Shown one piece after another: positions 1 to 17,536 of a DNA stretch of 64,000 nucleotides (position 1 is the stretch's first letter; the number at the start of each line of letters is the position of its first letter). Origin of the DNA: Chinchilla lanigera. Taxonomy: Eukaryota > Chordata > Mammalia > Rodentia > Chinchillidae. The notes below the pieces were generated by a model that made no database searches, was not told where the DNA came from, and saw only the letters and a list, made by a program, of their open reading frames with translations. The stretch is from NCBI RefSeq assembly GCF_000276665.1, contig NW_004955476.1:11738581-11802580 (forward strand). Direction: 5' to 3'. The translations under genes and the position numbers were made by a program.

Positions 1-480
1 CCCTCCCAGTGCCAATAGTCTGTCCCAGATCAGACTCTAAGGAACTAAAATCAGTTATCTCTCACATGCTCCAACAGAGTCTTCTGGTCCCTATCAACTC
101 TCCAACACTCCAATTCTCTCTGTCCAAAAAGTGAATAGCACTCACAGATTAGTACAGGATCTTTGTGCTATCAGATAGTCCTTCCTACCCATCCTGTGGT
201 GCCAACTGCGTATACTCTTTTATCTTCTCCCTCCCCATCTACTCAGTCCTAGATTTGAAAGGTGCCTTCTTTATGATTCCCTTACTCTCCTCCACACAAT
301 CTCTCTTCACCTTTACTTCAGTCAGGCACTCACCCTTGATTTGCTCTTCTGCCCATCCATCTCCCACATCATATAATATACAGATGAGCTCTTTCTCTGC
401 AGCTCCTCTTACAAATCCTCCAGATGGGCCTCATGGCTCTTTCCCTTAGCAGGGCTGCTTGCTGTACAATCTTCCATCCC
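1..480 (+). mobile_element. Class I endogenous retrovirus pol remnant
   Basis: Decayed reverse-transcriptase region of a gammaretrovirus-like (ERV1) element. A conceptual RLVQDL-type motif lies around 143-165, and after a frame change a VLDLKGAFF-type motif followed by an IPL segment lies at about 245-285. Both are typical of class I ERV reverse transcriptase. Stop codons and at least one frameshift break the frame, so it is dead. The left end lies outside the window. Downstream of about 420 I no longer recognise retroviral protein. Confidence 0.55.
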
Positions 481-1060
481 TTGTTCAGGCTCTGTCTTTT
501 CAGACTCCAGTCACAGTTCTTACAAGACTACATACAAGCAACCACTAATTGGCAATTGTTATTCTCTGCCCTCAATATAAGGCAGTTCCCCAAGGTTTTC
601 CTTCATACTAGGTTGCCCACTCAGCCCATGTGCCATGCAGGAAGCAGTCATAAGAAAGGGTACTCATCTCCTTTCTTCTTCTTTTTCCTTTTTAAAAAAT
701 AAAAACAAAAAGATGGAAATGTAAGACTTGATTATGACATGACTCTCTCAATACCCAACCTGTCTGCCAGAAAAGGCATTGTTCTCAGCTCTGCACTGGT
801 GCCCTTGGCAAACATAGGATATTGTAAAGGAGATAAGGTGGAACATGGAATCTTCCAAGCACTGGGACATCTGAATACACCCAAACATTTACACCAGATG
901 CCTCCAGGACTTTTCCTGCTGAAGTATGAGACTTCCAGAGACTTTTGATCACTGATGTTTATTAAAATCTTCCCACCTAATATCCCTTGGCTTCTTTCAA
1001 GTCCTATAAAAAAAGCACACTTCTTTGTTCCCTACAGACAGCCTTTTTGCCATCTGTCTG
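480..1060 (+). mobile_element. Possible 3' end and LTR of the same ERV1
   Basis: An A-rich then purine-rich run at 694-720 is followed by TGTAAGAC at 720, as expected for a polypurine tract and LTR start. A TATA-like box (CCTATAAAAAAAG) sits near 1002-1015. The order fits a decayed ERV1 3' LTR, but I could not find the matching 5' LTR or a clear LTR end, so this is inference. Confidence 0.35.
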
Positions 1061-2900
1061 CCTGTACCCAGGCACACTAAATTCCATGCTATGTTGCTTT
1101 TACACAACCCAGTGGTCTCAGCTGGTATCCATCTTGCACTGTGTCTTACAGGTACACAGTGGGAACATGACTGGGAAATGGCCGTGGGACACACTGGGAG
1201 GTGGAACTTCAGGTCACTTGGGTGTGGGCTGCCAAGGAGGGCACTCTCCTAACTGAGCAGCTAGGATTCCCATCTTCCCACCTGAAGAGACCATGGAGAG
1301 TTCCCCAGCCTGGGAGGCATAGGTGACCGGGCAGGGCTGCTCCTGCTGCCGGGTAAAGGAGGACAGGGCCTTACCCAGAAGGGTGTCAGTGCTCAGGCTG
1401 TGCCTACTGTGACAGCTCCTGGTGACTGGCAGCTTGGTTGGCTTGAGAGTCACCTTGGAGTTAGTACAGCACACTTCTGCATATCTCAGGTGGCCATGGG
1501 GCATGACCTGGGGGGTCCCATGTGGCCCCTGACCCTGGTTCTCTGGAGCTTTAATCTTGCACTCCGCTCCCCAGGTGCCAAAGCTGAGCATCTGTCCTCC
1601 ACTCCATGTCTGGCAGCCTGGGCTCAAAACTCAGAAACTGCCAGCAAAACAAACCCTTTCTCCTTCAAGTTATGCATGTCAGGTATTTTGTGCCAGCAAC
1701 ACAAAGCTGACCCAAACATCTGCTCTGTCAAGTCAGAGGTAGAGGCCAAGTCCGGGGTCCCGACACGAGGAGGGGAGCTTGTCATCCTGAACCAGGGGCC
1801 CCAACTCTGCACCCACAGAGGAGACCCCAGCCTTCCTGGAAGCTGGCCCTCACCCCGCTGGAAGGCCCTACAGTCCCACCTGCACATCCACAGCATGAAG
1901 GGGCCACTCTGCCTAGGGAACCTCAGATACACTGAACTTTGCAACTGGTTTAGGAAGCAAAGAGCAGCAGGACATGGCCAAGAGTCCCAGAGATGCAGGC
2001 AGGAGGCCGAGGCCCACTCCGAGGGATGAGGCTTGGGGTGGCTCCAGAGGCTGAGACTCAGGAAGGACACCCTGTGGGACAGGGGAACAGGGCTTCTGGA
2101 GACCTACACACTGCAGGGTTCCCTGTGGGGAGGTGGACATGTGGGAGCTGTGACCACAAGCAGAGACAGGGCTGAGTCTCAGGGATGTGGATGGGAGTGT
2201 CAGAGGTTGGCCAAGTCCTCTCCTCCCCGCCAGCACCATGGCTGTGTTCCTCCCCACACCCCGCTGCTGTGCCAGCCCCACCTGGGGAGAGGGCAGGAAG
2301 GGCATCCTTCCTGTCAGGACACTCTCAGGGAGGCCAGGCAGTTGGAGTCCAAGTCCCGCCCACGGGTGACCCCAGGCAGCGGCAGGTGTCCTGTGCATCC
2401 ACAGGGCTCCTAGAATCAGAGGTCTGCTGTGGGAGAGGAGGGGGAGCCACTGCTGCCATCTGGGATGGCCACAGGAGTAGAAGCACGAACACCTCAGCCC
2501 CACCCAGGTCCTGGCAGACAGGAGTCCCGCAGTCCAAGGCCCCGAGAGGCCCACATGGAGCCAGTACAGAGGCTGGGGCCACAGCACTGCTGGGTTGGAG
2601 GTCTCTGCTCCCTTGAGGAGGTGGTGGCCCTAGCCTGTGAACTCCCTGAGTCTCAGGTCTAGACCTTGATCGGATGATGGGGGCCTGGGACCAGGCGGGG
2701 GTGGACCTCAGCACCTCCCTGCTGAACAAGCCAGCACCCGAGGAGGACCCAGCAGATCCCAGGTGTGCTGCTCCCCATGGCCACAGAGACCTCCAACTGA
2801 AGACCTGCCCTGCTCTACCCAGATAGTGCACAGAGGGTGGGTTCATTTCAGGACCAAGATGGGGGCAGTGAGCCACGTCCCCTCCCCAGGAAATGACACA
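1060..2900. other. Intergenic, no gene recognised
   Basis: GC-rich unique-looking sequence between the ERV1 remnant and the IFITM gene. Open frames overlap on both strands but none resembles a known protein or has a splice pattern I can defend. No SINE or L1 signature was seen. Confidence 0.5.
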
Positions 2901-2921
2901 ACACAGTAGGAACATGCACAC

Positions 2922-2927
2922 TTTATT
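2922..2927 (-). terminator. Poly(A) signal of the IFITM gene
   Basis: AATAAA on the minus strand, about 95 bases beyond the stop codon at 3021-3023. It gives a short 3' UTR, as is usual for IFITM genes. Confidence 0.7.
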
Positions 2928-3020
2928 GATCCCAATTGTGGACAGCTGGTCAGGGTGTGGAGTGAAGGGCAGGACCCAGCCCAGGGCCAGGGCAGTTGTG
3001 GAGGGACAGAAACCGCAGGA

Positions 3021-3625
3021 CTAGTGGCCCTGAGAGTCATATATCGCCTTGGACAACTGCACGGAGGTGAAGGAAAACACAATGATGAGGCTGATGGTCA
3101 GAGCGATGCTTAAGACCAGGGCGCTGACGTTCAGGCACTTGGCGGTGGAGGCGTAGCTCTGGGCCCCAATCACATCGCCCACCATCTTCCTGTCCCTAGA
3201 CTGGGGGAGACCAGAGAGTGAGGGCCCTGTCTGACTGGGTCAGGGCAGAGACAGGGTGCTGACTTGGGGGTTCCAGGCCCGCCCTGCCCAGCCAGGGTGC
3301 CCCTGCCCTCACTCAGGTGGAGGACATCCCCCTCACACTCAGACTGTATAGGTGGCCCCAGGGCTGGCCACTCACCCCAGGGAAAAAGTCCCCTGTGAGT
3401 CCCTTTGCAGCTGCCAGACAGCCTGGGGGCCACCGCCTGCAGTGTGGACGGGGTGTTTCTGGTGTGGGCAGTGGGGAGAATTCCTCTGGGTGGGCAGAGA
3501 CCAAGTGTGACCCCAGAATGCCCAGGGAGCTCACCTCATGCCTGCCCTGGGAGATTCCTCAACACACGCACATGTACCCAGGGCGCCCTGCACACCACAC
3601 ACAGCCAAGTGCCCATACATGTCTT

Positions 3626-3677
<52 letters not shown>

Positions 3678-4001
3678 ACACACAGATTCTGTTCAGGCAG
3701 GTGAATCTGAACCTCACAGCACCTTCCCAGAGCATCACACCCAGGCACTCACCTTTATGGAGTAGGCAAAGGCTATGAAACCCAGGCAGCATGTGTTCAT
3801 GAAGATCGTGTTGAAGAGGGACCAGACCACGTGATCAGGCACAGCAATGTCACTGCGGATGTTGATCACAGTGGAGGTTGCGGGAACTGGGCTGTGGGTG
3901 CCCCCTAGCACAGTAACCTCATGTTCTTCCTGGAGTCTCTCGTAGTTTGGGGGCAGGCCGACGTTGGCCTGAGAGAAGACAGTCTGGGTTGTGTGGCTCA
4001 T
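3021..4001 (-). CDS. IFITM3: Interferon-induced transmembrane protein, IFITM2/3 type
   Basis: Two coding exons on the minus strand, 4001-3753 and 3200-3021, joined in phase 0 by a GTGAGT donor and CAG acceptor, encode 142 residues. IFITM2/3 proteins sit in endosomal and plasma membranes and block virus-cell membrane fusion. Visible features: the PPNY-ERL region gives both a PPxY and a Tyr20-x-x-Leu endocytic signal, which IFITM1 lacks. CD225 core with Cys71, Cys72 and Cys105 (palmitoylation sites), Lys88, Gly91-x3-Gly95, then a C-terminal membrane helix. The N-terminal endocytic motif separates it from IFITM1, but IFITM2 and IFITM3 cannot be told apart here. An in-frame GTG at 4017-4019 precedes the ATG; ATG 3999-4001 is chosen because it aligns with family start sites and puts Tyr at residue 20. 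It is divergent to IFITM5, as in other mammals. Confidence 0.9.
3629..3684. repeat. (CA)n microsatellite
   Basis: About 23 CA dinucleotides with one CTGA interruption near the right end, inside the IFITM intron close to its donor site. The Val-Cys or Thr-His reading frames across it are artefacts. Confidence 0.95.
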
Positions 4002-4085
4002 CGTGCTGATGTGGGACACGCTGAGAGTCTGGACAGTGGGCTCTTCTTTGTGACCAGCTCTGCTGTGCAGTTTTGATTTCTCACA

Positions 4086-4097
4086 AGTTTCTTTTTC
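4086..4097 (-). promoter_or_regulatory. ISRE upstream of the IFITM gene
   Basis: The minus strand reads GAAAAAGAAACT, a perfect match to GAAANNGAAACT, the ISGF3/IRF binding element. It lies 85 bases upstream of the ATG. A weaker GAAATCAAAACT-like copy sits just downstream. No TATA box is evident. This fits interferon-inducible transcription, as in other IFITM1/2/3 promoters. Confidence 0.8.
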
Positions 4098-4109
4098 CTG
4101 CCCATAGGC

Positions 4110-7100
4110 AAGTTAGGGATTGGCAGGGTACTGAGTGGGTGGAACTAATTCCTGAGGATCAGATTTCTCTAGCGTAGGGAGGCAGGAAGGGTGGAGGGTC
4201 AGGGGCTTCCGGTCCAGGACCCAAGCCAGGACTTGTGTCAACTGACCCTCCCTGTTGCGGGCGGGGCCCTCGGGGGACTTTCCCAGGACTAGCTGTCTCC
4301 TCAGCCCAAGACAGCCATGGCAGCAGCTCACTGTCCCTGTTCAGGACACCAGAAAGGCCTCTTTTGTGGGTGACCCAGCTGCCGTGGCTCTGTCACTCAG
4401 TGCCCAAATTTCCCTCAGATGGTCTGTGAAGCCATGTCCAGCGGCTCCACCTCAGTGGCCTTTCATAGTGGCCTCTATGGGGGGCGGTGACCTGGTGAGC
4501 ACCAACGACAGAGGAGTAGACAGGATTGAAGGTGTTTTCAGCAATATGGACTTAATGGTATCACTGGTCTAATGGTGCTTACAAGATCTGAAGGTAGCAG
4601 TGGCTGTGTTAAGTGCAGGCTCACAACACTCCTCATGTCATGCGTTTGCTCTAGGATGTTTCTTGGCCTCTGGCACAGGGACCTTACCCTGAAATGGCCA
4701 TGTTGATGAGCACCTTCCACGGCATCCACACCCTAGGACCCCGTTCCCTCTGTCCGTTGTTGTCCTGGTGAGCCCCAGGGAGTTTGCTGCAAACAGGCTT
4801 CCATATTCATTCTGTCCCTGGCCTGTCCCCAGCACCCAGAGGCAGGTTGGTCTCTGGGCACAGTTCTCCCGGAGGTGCTGCCCATTCCTCAGCTGTCCCA
4901 GAGTGGCTAAAGAGAGGCTCCTTCCCTCTGCCCTGCTCCCTGTCTTAAGGTCACTTGTGGTGAGCCCTGAGTTCTTTCTTCTCCCCGCTCTGTCCCTGAG
5001 CTCATCCTCTGTCCCCCAGGGAACAGCAGAGAAACAGGCTCTGGGAAGCAGGCCTGGATGCTGTGGTCATGGCTGCCTTGGGCTCCATCCTTTTGGCCTG
5101 CTTCTGTCCCTGAGTGCAGTTGCTAGGCCCCTGGATGCTCTGAGTTGCCTGTGATCTACTCTACTTACAGTGGGCAGCTCTCCACATGGTCCCTTGTGGG
5201 CCCATGTCCATCCTCAGAAGTATAGAACCTCTTCTTTTTAGACAGGAGCAAAACTTCAGACTGTGCCTTGAAGAGGCTTAGAGGTTGTGAAGGAGGACGC
5301 TGTTCTACTTCCATGTAGCCAAGGACCAGGCACTGTGGAGCAGGACCCAGGGGGATATGCTTCTCACAGCTCGCCTCTCTGGTCCACCTGTGAGCTATGC
5401 TTCAGACCCAGGTCCAGGACTGGAGCCTGTTAAGTCCTCAGGACAACAGATACTTGCCCCTCATAATGATGGACATGCTCTCTCCCACAATCATCCCTGC
5501 AGAGCTGGTGGCCATTGCTGTGCTGCAGAACTGAGGATTGGGTGTTCCCCACAGAGCATCACTCTGGTCCCTTTGCCTCAGGGCCCACCACTATATCCTT
5601 CACAGTCTAACCACAGGCCCATGGTCCCTGGCAGAGGACTCAAACCACGGCCAACACCCACTGGTCCTAGGTGAGCCTAAGTGCACAGTCTCAGGATGGT
5701 TCTGCTGTGTGGGCACAGAGCTGGAGAGGACAGCTTTTTCCATGAGTCTGCTGGGAGCCTGTACATTTCACTCATCAGTGGGGAAGGCCTCCACCCACAG
5801 GTGCTGGACATCACTGGGCCACCCCTGGTCGCACCCTGCTTCTCACATCTGTGCTGCATGTTATCGCCTGGACCCTGAATCCTGCTCTTGGATGTCTCTC
5901 GGTGGTGCAGGTTCCAGAGGTCCTTGGACGTCAGCTCTGTCTTTGCTGGGGCTGCAGCAAAGGGTTCCCCTTCTTCCTGACCCCTTCCCCTTCCATCCTC
6001 AGGGATTTTCCCAAAAGTTTTCCCTAATAACAGAAGGCCTTAAATAGAATTCCTGCATACATTTTTGGTGGAAGGCTGATGGAGTGAGCTCACAGTACCC
6101 TGCTGAGACTGGCTTTCCCTGGGAGAAGGCAGGTTCGGGGGTCACTGTAGGGCACAGAAGTCACTTGAACAGGAGTGCACTGGCTGCAGTGCAGAGCATA
6201 GACTCTGTTGCAGTGAAGGATGGAGCCCCAGGAGGAAGGAGGATGCTTGGTCTGAGCAGTTCCAAATGTGGATGGAAAAGTTCCCCATGCCCTGGACTCC
6301 TGGATGGTGGGACTCCAGGATTTGGCTGGGCATCCAAGGAACAGGAAAAGCCAAAACATGGGTTCTGCCAAAGGCTGGGCAGGGTAGGATAGGAGCAGAG
6401 GCCTGAGGGCTCTCAGAAGAGCTAGGCTGGGGTTACCTCTCTGAGCAGGCCATTGGGTTGGCGAGCCTGGTTCAGATGTTCACACTGGGACCTGTGTGTC
6501 ACTGGCACACAGAGGCATCTTGGGAGGACAGCAAGATGAACCCCCCAGCCCTAGGCAGGGCTACCACCTACAAACAGTTCAGGGTGAAGGAGGGCAGAGC
6601 GGATCCCAAGGAGACTGAGCAGGACCCACCCACCCAGGAGGCGGAGGTTGGGAAGAGGACCCCATGGCTGGGGAGCCCACTATAGTCCTGCCAGCCCTGC
6701 TGAGTGTGTCAGTCCCTGGGACTACCTGGCTTCTGCTTAGCAGTCACCTCTAATGGGGTCTCCACTTTCTTACCTTGCTGTGCCACCAGCTGCAGTTAGC
6801 ACTGCCAGAGTCTGAGTTCTGACTTCTGGGCACACAGGACTGTGGTTTCGGTGGCTCTGGTTTTGAGGAAAGGGCTGAGCCCAGGCTTTGGGGGCTCTGG
6901 CTACACCCAGGGTGAAGGAGGTCTTCTATGGCCACAGCCCTGCACAGCTTCTTGTGGGTTTGCCTGGGGCCAATGCTGTCTCCTGGCGACCTTGGGTGGG
7001 GTCTCCCTGGTGGGGAGGGGATGCAGGCACCAGGGTGGCCGCCCTGTTCCACAGACCCAGGCTGTAATTTGGGCTTTGTTTAGTGGGTGGAGCTGGTCAG
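4110..7100. other. Intergenic between divergent IFITM genes
   Basis: About 3 kb of unique-looking sequence between the two divergent IFITM genes. I looked for further IFITM copies (the conserved VPDHVVWS and KCLN regions) on both strands and saw none. No clear SINE was recognised. Confidence 0.5.
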
Positions 7101-7102
7101 TA

Positions 7103-7124
7103 GGGCGGGCGTGGGTCTATAAGC
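7103..7124 (+). promoter_or_regulatory. IFITM5 core promoter elements
   Basis: GGGCGGGCGTGGG (GC box / KLF-SP type) is followed by TCTATAAG, a TATA-like box, about 58 bases before the start codon. The mammalian IFITM5 promoter is known to depend on GC-rich elements bound by SP7/GLI-type factors in osteoblasts; the match here is by inspection. Confidence 0.5.
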
Positions 7125-7155
7125 AAGCTGGGCACCCACCCTGGAAGCAGTCTGA

Positions 7156-8181
<1,026 letters not shown>

Positions 8182-8402
8182 AAAGCTGAGTCCCTGTCCT
8201 GACCAGAGCACCCCCACCCCAGAACCCTGGCCCCGGGGAGCTGGACCCTGTGACAAGGCCTCAAACCTTGCCTGGATCTGACCCTGGAGGCACCCCAGGC
8301 CCAACTTGGGCACCCAAGGCTGACCCTTCAGACCCCAGGGACCTCAGCCTAGCTGTAAGAGTCTCCAGCCCCCTCACTCACTGGGCTCAGTCTCTGTTCT
8401 CA

Positions 8403-8408
8403 ATTAAA
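8403..8408 (+). terminator. IFITM5 poly(A) signal
   Basis: ATTAAA located 222 bases after the stop codon. No AATAAA is closer. Confidence 0.6.
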
Positions 8409-8429
8409 AGTGCCAGATGCCAGACAGCT

Positions 8430-11400
8430 GGGGCCTCCTTGCTGACCATGTGGGGAGGAGCGGCTGCAGGGACCACACAGCTCCACCTCCTGGACCAACT
8501 TCTACTTGCTTGGTTTTGTCCACCCAGTTGTCCCCCAACTGTCCCTAGAGCTTAGGGTGGCCTGTGGCTTTGGGGGTGGAAGTGCCAGAGTATTTTAGGA
8601 CAAAGTTTGGGAATTCAGGCCTTTGATTCCTGCTGTCCTGTGGTTTGGTGTTGTGTGTTCCAGAATATGTTTGGGTGTGTCCTGAGTCCATGTGGCTTGC
8701 CCTCTCTGTGTGTGCTGCTGCCTCTCTGTCCCTCTGTCCCCATGTCCCAGGCACACTTTGATGATGAGATCTCTATGCTTCAGGGGTCTTCCTTCCCTAG
8801 GGTCAGCAAGGGAGGTGGGCAGCCTATTTCCCAGGTGGGGCAGGCACAGGATTCCCACATGTGGTCACACAGACCTCATGCCCACATGCAAAGACTCCCC
8901 ACCCATGATAGAGGCAAAAGGGAGGATAGAGGAAGATCTCTGCCGAGCCTGAATGCTGCGGCTCAATCGCCTGCCTGATTCACCACACACCTCTGGCCTC
9001 CAACTGCGGAATCCGTCGTGTAAAGTCTGCCAAACACAGCCTTGTGTGGTTGGGATGGGGCCCCGACCTCCCTGTGGCTCAGTGGCAGGGTGAGCTCATC
9101 CCAGGGGTCTTACTAAAAGGTGTTTTGAGACACTGAGTCCCACCCAAGCCCCTTCTCTCTTGGGGGTCCCTTGGCTTGCAGTTCTTCCTGGGCTGGAGAA
9201 AGGGTTAACCTTACACAGCTCTTACCTGGTGACAAACCTGGAGCTGGGGCCTAGCTGAACCCTCAGCCCGCAAGGGCAGGGTATGTTGGGGGCTGGGCTG
9301 GAGACAGAGAGCTGCCACCACTAAACAAAGACACAGGCAATGTGTGATGTGTGCTTGAGCCAGAATGGGGACAGTGTGTTGCCTGGGTCTGTTTTAAGGA
9401 GAGGCCAGACTGTGCTGGACACAGAGGATGGATGCAGGGGTCAGTCCTCAGAGAAGGGGTCTTCTGCTGGCCCCCATGTGCAGTAGGGCAGGGATAGGTG
9501 CTGAGGGCAAAGCCAATGATCCAGCTGATGGTGCAGCCTTCCCTGCTCAGGCTGTCTCCTGGGCAGGCTGAGGGACCTTGATTAGCATACCAGCACACAT
9601 GCCCTGGGAAGGTACACAGAGGTGACCCACACAGGCAGCAAGTACCAGGCTACACTGTCCCATAGGTGCAGGGCCACCCACCACCCCACTCCAATGCCTT
9701 CAGGTAAGTCTACTGCTGGGCCTCCAAGATAAATGCCCACTCCTGCCAGGACAGTCCCCACCTAGGCCTGCAGCAAGTGGCACCCTCTCTACAGACTGCT
9801 TATCTCTAGCCACTCAGTGACAGTGATCCACAGGGCCCTGCAGCTGAGGAACAGTCAGCATGTGGGGGGTTCAAGCCATAGTCCTGTCCTTGTGGCTGGG
9901 GGCTCCAGCAAGCATGCTCCCCCATGCTCATTGTGGCCATGAAATGAGCAGTGTCCATGAGTCCCTGTCCTCTTATGCCACACATTGCCACTGGAGTGGT
10001 CATAAGAACTCACAGTGCAGAGGCAGCTGGCTGAGGCCACAGTGTCCCAGCCTGGACAGCTGAGCAGTCCGGGAGATGCAGTTGTGGAGCTCCCAGGTCA
10101 AGTTGCCCAGTGTGACTCGCCCTGTATGTGTGGAGCTCTCTGCCTGGTTTCCACTGAGTGAGAAGAATGTGGGTATGACAATACAGAACAGGGTCCCTGA
10201 TCCCCGGTGAAGAGAAACTCCACCCCTCACACGATGTTACTTCTGGAGGAGGGCAGAGACCTGCCCCTTTCAGGGTACACTGTGCCAACATCAACCTTTA
10301 ATTCCTTGAGCTGGCTTGCTGCAGAAATCCAGGCCTCACCAGGTATTGGCCCTAAATGCCATATCACCTTGTTGCTTTCGGAAGACATCTAGGATGGGCC
10401 ATTCCAGGGCCTCACGGCCTACGAGCAGCAGCTGGGCAGAGCCTGGCTGCAGCCTTCAACTCACGCACATTTGGCTCTGGTCCCCTGGTGGCCAGCAGGG
10501 AGCATCTGGATCTCGTTCTGCTCTCTACTCGCCCTACCCTCTGGTGCCAGTGCCCCTTCCCTTCTCACTGAGTAAGTAGGGATGAGTGCCCAGCCAACCC
10601 CACTGTGCCGGAGACTGGCCAACCCCAGAATCAAGAAGAATCAAAGAGTAGGGAGACCAGGGTGTCACAGTATGTGACCACAGTGGCACAGAGGATGAAT
10701 ATTACTTGACTTAGTTCAATTACTGAAAGCCCCCTCTGCTAAGGAGAGTCCCAGGAGAAGCCTCAAAGCCAAGAACTCTTGGACTTTTAATTAGAGTATA
10801 AGTGGGAAAAAAAAAAAAGCAGAAGAAAAACAGTTTGGGCAAGGAGCTGTCTCAAGACTAAGTAGTTTTTCTTGGGGAAAAGAGAAGGACAACAGGCAGA
10901 TATAACATACTTCACTAATCTAAACTTGTTTAATGATTCACTTCTCAGAGTCTGTGTGGTTTTGCCCTGCAGTTTAACCATTCATTCTTCAGCCAGGTCT
11001 TCCACACCAGAGCACCTGACACCCAGTCTTTGGTGGTTCTGCAGGTGGCTGTGCCCCCTTCCCCAGGCTCACACCCTGCCATTCATGTGACAGAAGAGTC
11101 TAGAGACCAGCGACCACAGGTAGGTCTAGGGGCTCAGGCTTTAGCTAAAGGAGCAAGACAGGGAACCAAAGGATGGGGTTATTGCAGTCAGTGCAAGGGC
11201 AAACAGGCAAGGTATGTGGGTCCAGACCTGGAGGAGCTTAGCCTTGGGGAGGCATTGGCATGGGGCATAGAGGAGTGGTTTCAGAAGAGGCCTAGGATGC
11301 CTCTGAGGCTGGTACCCTGGTTTTTTTGGGGACTGAGCTTCAGGGTTAGACTCTGGGGCTGGAGCAGGATCCAATGTCTTTAAAATGCTCTTCTAGGGAA
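8430..11400. other. Intergenic between IFITM5 and PGGHG 3' ends
   Basis: These genes converge here. I recognise no gene, RNA gene or mobile element. An ATTAAA on the minus strand at about 10786-10791 could serve a long PGGHG 3' UTR, but this is weak. Confidence 0.45.
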
Positions 11401-11415
11401 CTCAGGGCTAGAGCT

Positions 11416-15407
<3,992 letters not shown>

Positions 15408-16260
15408 AGGCGGTCTCTGGCGGGCAAGCTGGGCCGGGACTGTGGGTTCCCCTCTTCAAACTGCAGCCTTCCAGTCTCTGCAAAGCCTGGCCAACCCCGC
15501 AGACAGGGGCGAAGGACCCTAGTTTTCCAGCACGCCACCTGTGGGCCTCCCGGGAAAACGCCATGAGCGCTGGTCTCCAGCCAGACGCGGTTTACCCGGT
15601 CTCAAGCTAGTCTCAACGCCTGTGGCCTGTGACCCCGAGAGAGGACTCACCCAAGCCAGCCGTCTCCCCGACCCCAACTCTGCAGCCGCGAGTGCACGTG
15701 GGCCCGCGTTCCGCGGTTCGGAGCGCCGAGGTCAAACCAGGAAGTCCGGAGGCTATCGCGATCTTCTGCGGGACCTCCGGGATTCACCGCATCCTTGCTC
15801 GGTCTCCGGACGCCCCCTGGTGTCCCTCGTGCAGCCGGGTGGGCGCCAACTCGGGCGTGGCTTCGGGACGCGGGGCGTGGCGCGCGGCGTGGTTCAGAGG
15901 CAGGCGTGGGGGCGCCTCCACTCTCGCATCCTGAGGTTTTGTAGAGAGCTGTGAACCTGGTAAGACACGGCAGACCCAAGCGACGAGAAGTCCAGCTTTG
16001 ACCAAGCATGTCTGCAAAGCTGGATCTGGGGTGCTTGGCTTGTGACGATGTATTTGACTTCTCCAATCCTCCTTCTCTACTATGTCCTTTTCGCCAGAGG
16101 GGACCCTGTCCAGTTCTGCTAGACATATGCCCTTTCCTTTGCTCTGAGATCCCCTCCGGCTCGCTCCGCCTCTGCCTCCGGTCCCAGCAGGTCTCCGCCC
16201 CTACCCACGCGAAGCTTCCGGGCAGCTCTGTAGTGGGCGCGGCCTAGAGCTGCGCGGTTG
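15408..16260 (-). promoter_or_regulatory. CpG-rich promoter region of PGGHG
   Basis: High GC with frequent CpG (notably 15560-15910), directly upstream of the PGGHG start codon. No TATA box seen. This looks like a housekeeping CpG-island promoter. The reading frames across it are composition artefacts. Confidence 0.55.
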
Positions 16261-16639
16261 GGCTGTGTCTGGGTTGGCTCGTCAGGCTCCCCACTTAGGC
16301 GTCCAGCGTGGACACCAAGTCAGGGCATTCCTCTGGTCTCTCAGAGGACTGTAGCAGGGCTGCCTCACCACCCTCACCAGGGCCTGCCTCGGTTCCCCGT
16401 CTTTTCCTGCGTTCCAAGCGCGCTTACCCCTCCCTTTGCTCTCGAGTATGTGGAGCGCTTTCTGGACATTCACTCAGGCCTCATCCGCCCCGCTCCATGC
16501 GCTCTGCAGCCCCTCACTGCACTGTGCTTCCCTGCACATGTCTGCCCCTTTATTATTTAGTGCAGAATGTACTTATGTATTACATATGTACTTACGATGT
16601 CTTGTTCATCATATATGTGTTTACTATATTACTATTTCT

Positions 16640-16925
16640 ATATCTGGAAGGCTAAGGCAAAGGGGTCCTAAGTTTGAGGCCAGTGTTTTTGTGCGACAGG
16701 GGCAAATCTTGTCTTGATTTAAAAAAGAGCAACAAAAAAACCCCCACTGTGGTGATGCCTGCCTATAATCCAGCACTTTAGGAAGTTTGCTAATTTGAGC
16801 CACCTCAGGGACTTATCAAGACCCTGTCTCAAAATTTAAAAATAAAATAAGATAAAATAAAAAAGATCTGGGGACTCAGTTCAGTGTGAAGGCTCTGAGT
16901 TCAATCCCCAGTACTATTTTTTAAA
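16640..16925 (+). mobile_element. B1-ID composite SINE, old
   Basis: Degraded B1-like body (GTGGTGATGCCTGCCTATAA, then GACCCTGTCTCAAAA) joined by an AAATAAAATAA linker to an ID-like 3' half ending in TTCAATCCCCAGTA. The two-part arrangement resembles the B1-ID dimers known from squirrel-related and other non-murid rodents. Confidence 0.65.
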
Positions 16926-17536
16926 AAAGTATCCTATATTTACTGTATTGTGTTTTTATATATCACATGTACAGTATCTACTGTATCTTCTGTCATGTGT
17001 GTATTTATGGTGCTGTGTTTGCATATGCCTACATATTTATTATCTGTCTTCTACTTAGAATACTGCCTTAAGAGGGCAGGGATTTTTCTGTTTTGGGAAT
17101 GAAAGTGGATTTACAAAGTGGTTAATGGAGAGGGTTTCCCCTGGGAAGTGACTCCAGGATACTCTCACCCAGTCTGGGGCCCAAACATGGAAAGAGCCTG
17201 CAGAGCCTGGCAGAGGAGACTGGGGCTTCCAGGGTGTTTCCTGCTTTCTGCAGCCAGGCCAGCTGCTGAGCCTGATTCTCCAGTAGTGCCTGTGAACTGA
17301 GCTCTGTCCTATGCAGGTGGATTGGTGAAAGATGATCAAGACCTGCTGGGATGTTTGGCCAATGTCACAGAAACCAAAGAAAAAGATTCCACTGGAGAAT
17401 TCATTATCAGTGTATCAGGGCCATCAAGGTTCCCACCCAGGGGGGTCACTGCTGTACTCCCACCTCCTGCCTTTGGAGCAGGGAGGACTTCTGGGCTTTG
17501 ATCTCTGTGTCCTCCACTTTTGCCACGCTCCAGTCC

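Noticed and set aside
1214..3433. Several overlapping open frames of 100-220 codons
   Set aside because: GC-rich composition opens frames on both strands at once; none resembles a family, and none has coherent exons.
3536..3792. Val-Cys-rich or Thr-His-rich small protein
   Set aside because: It is the translation of the (CA)n microsatellite within an intron.
4002..4019. An N-terminally longer IFITM starting six codons upstream
   Set aside because: The upstream codon is GTG, not ATG, and family members start at the position of the ATG 3999-4001.
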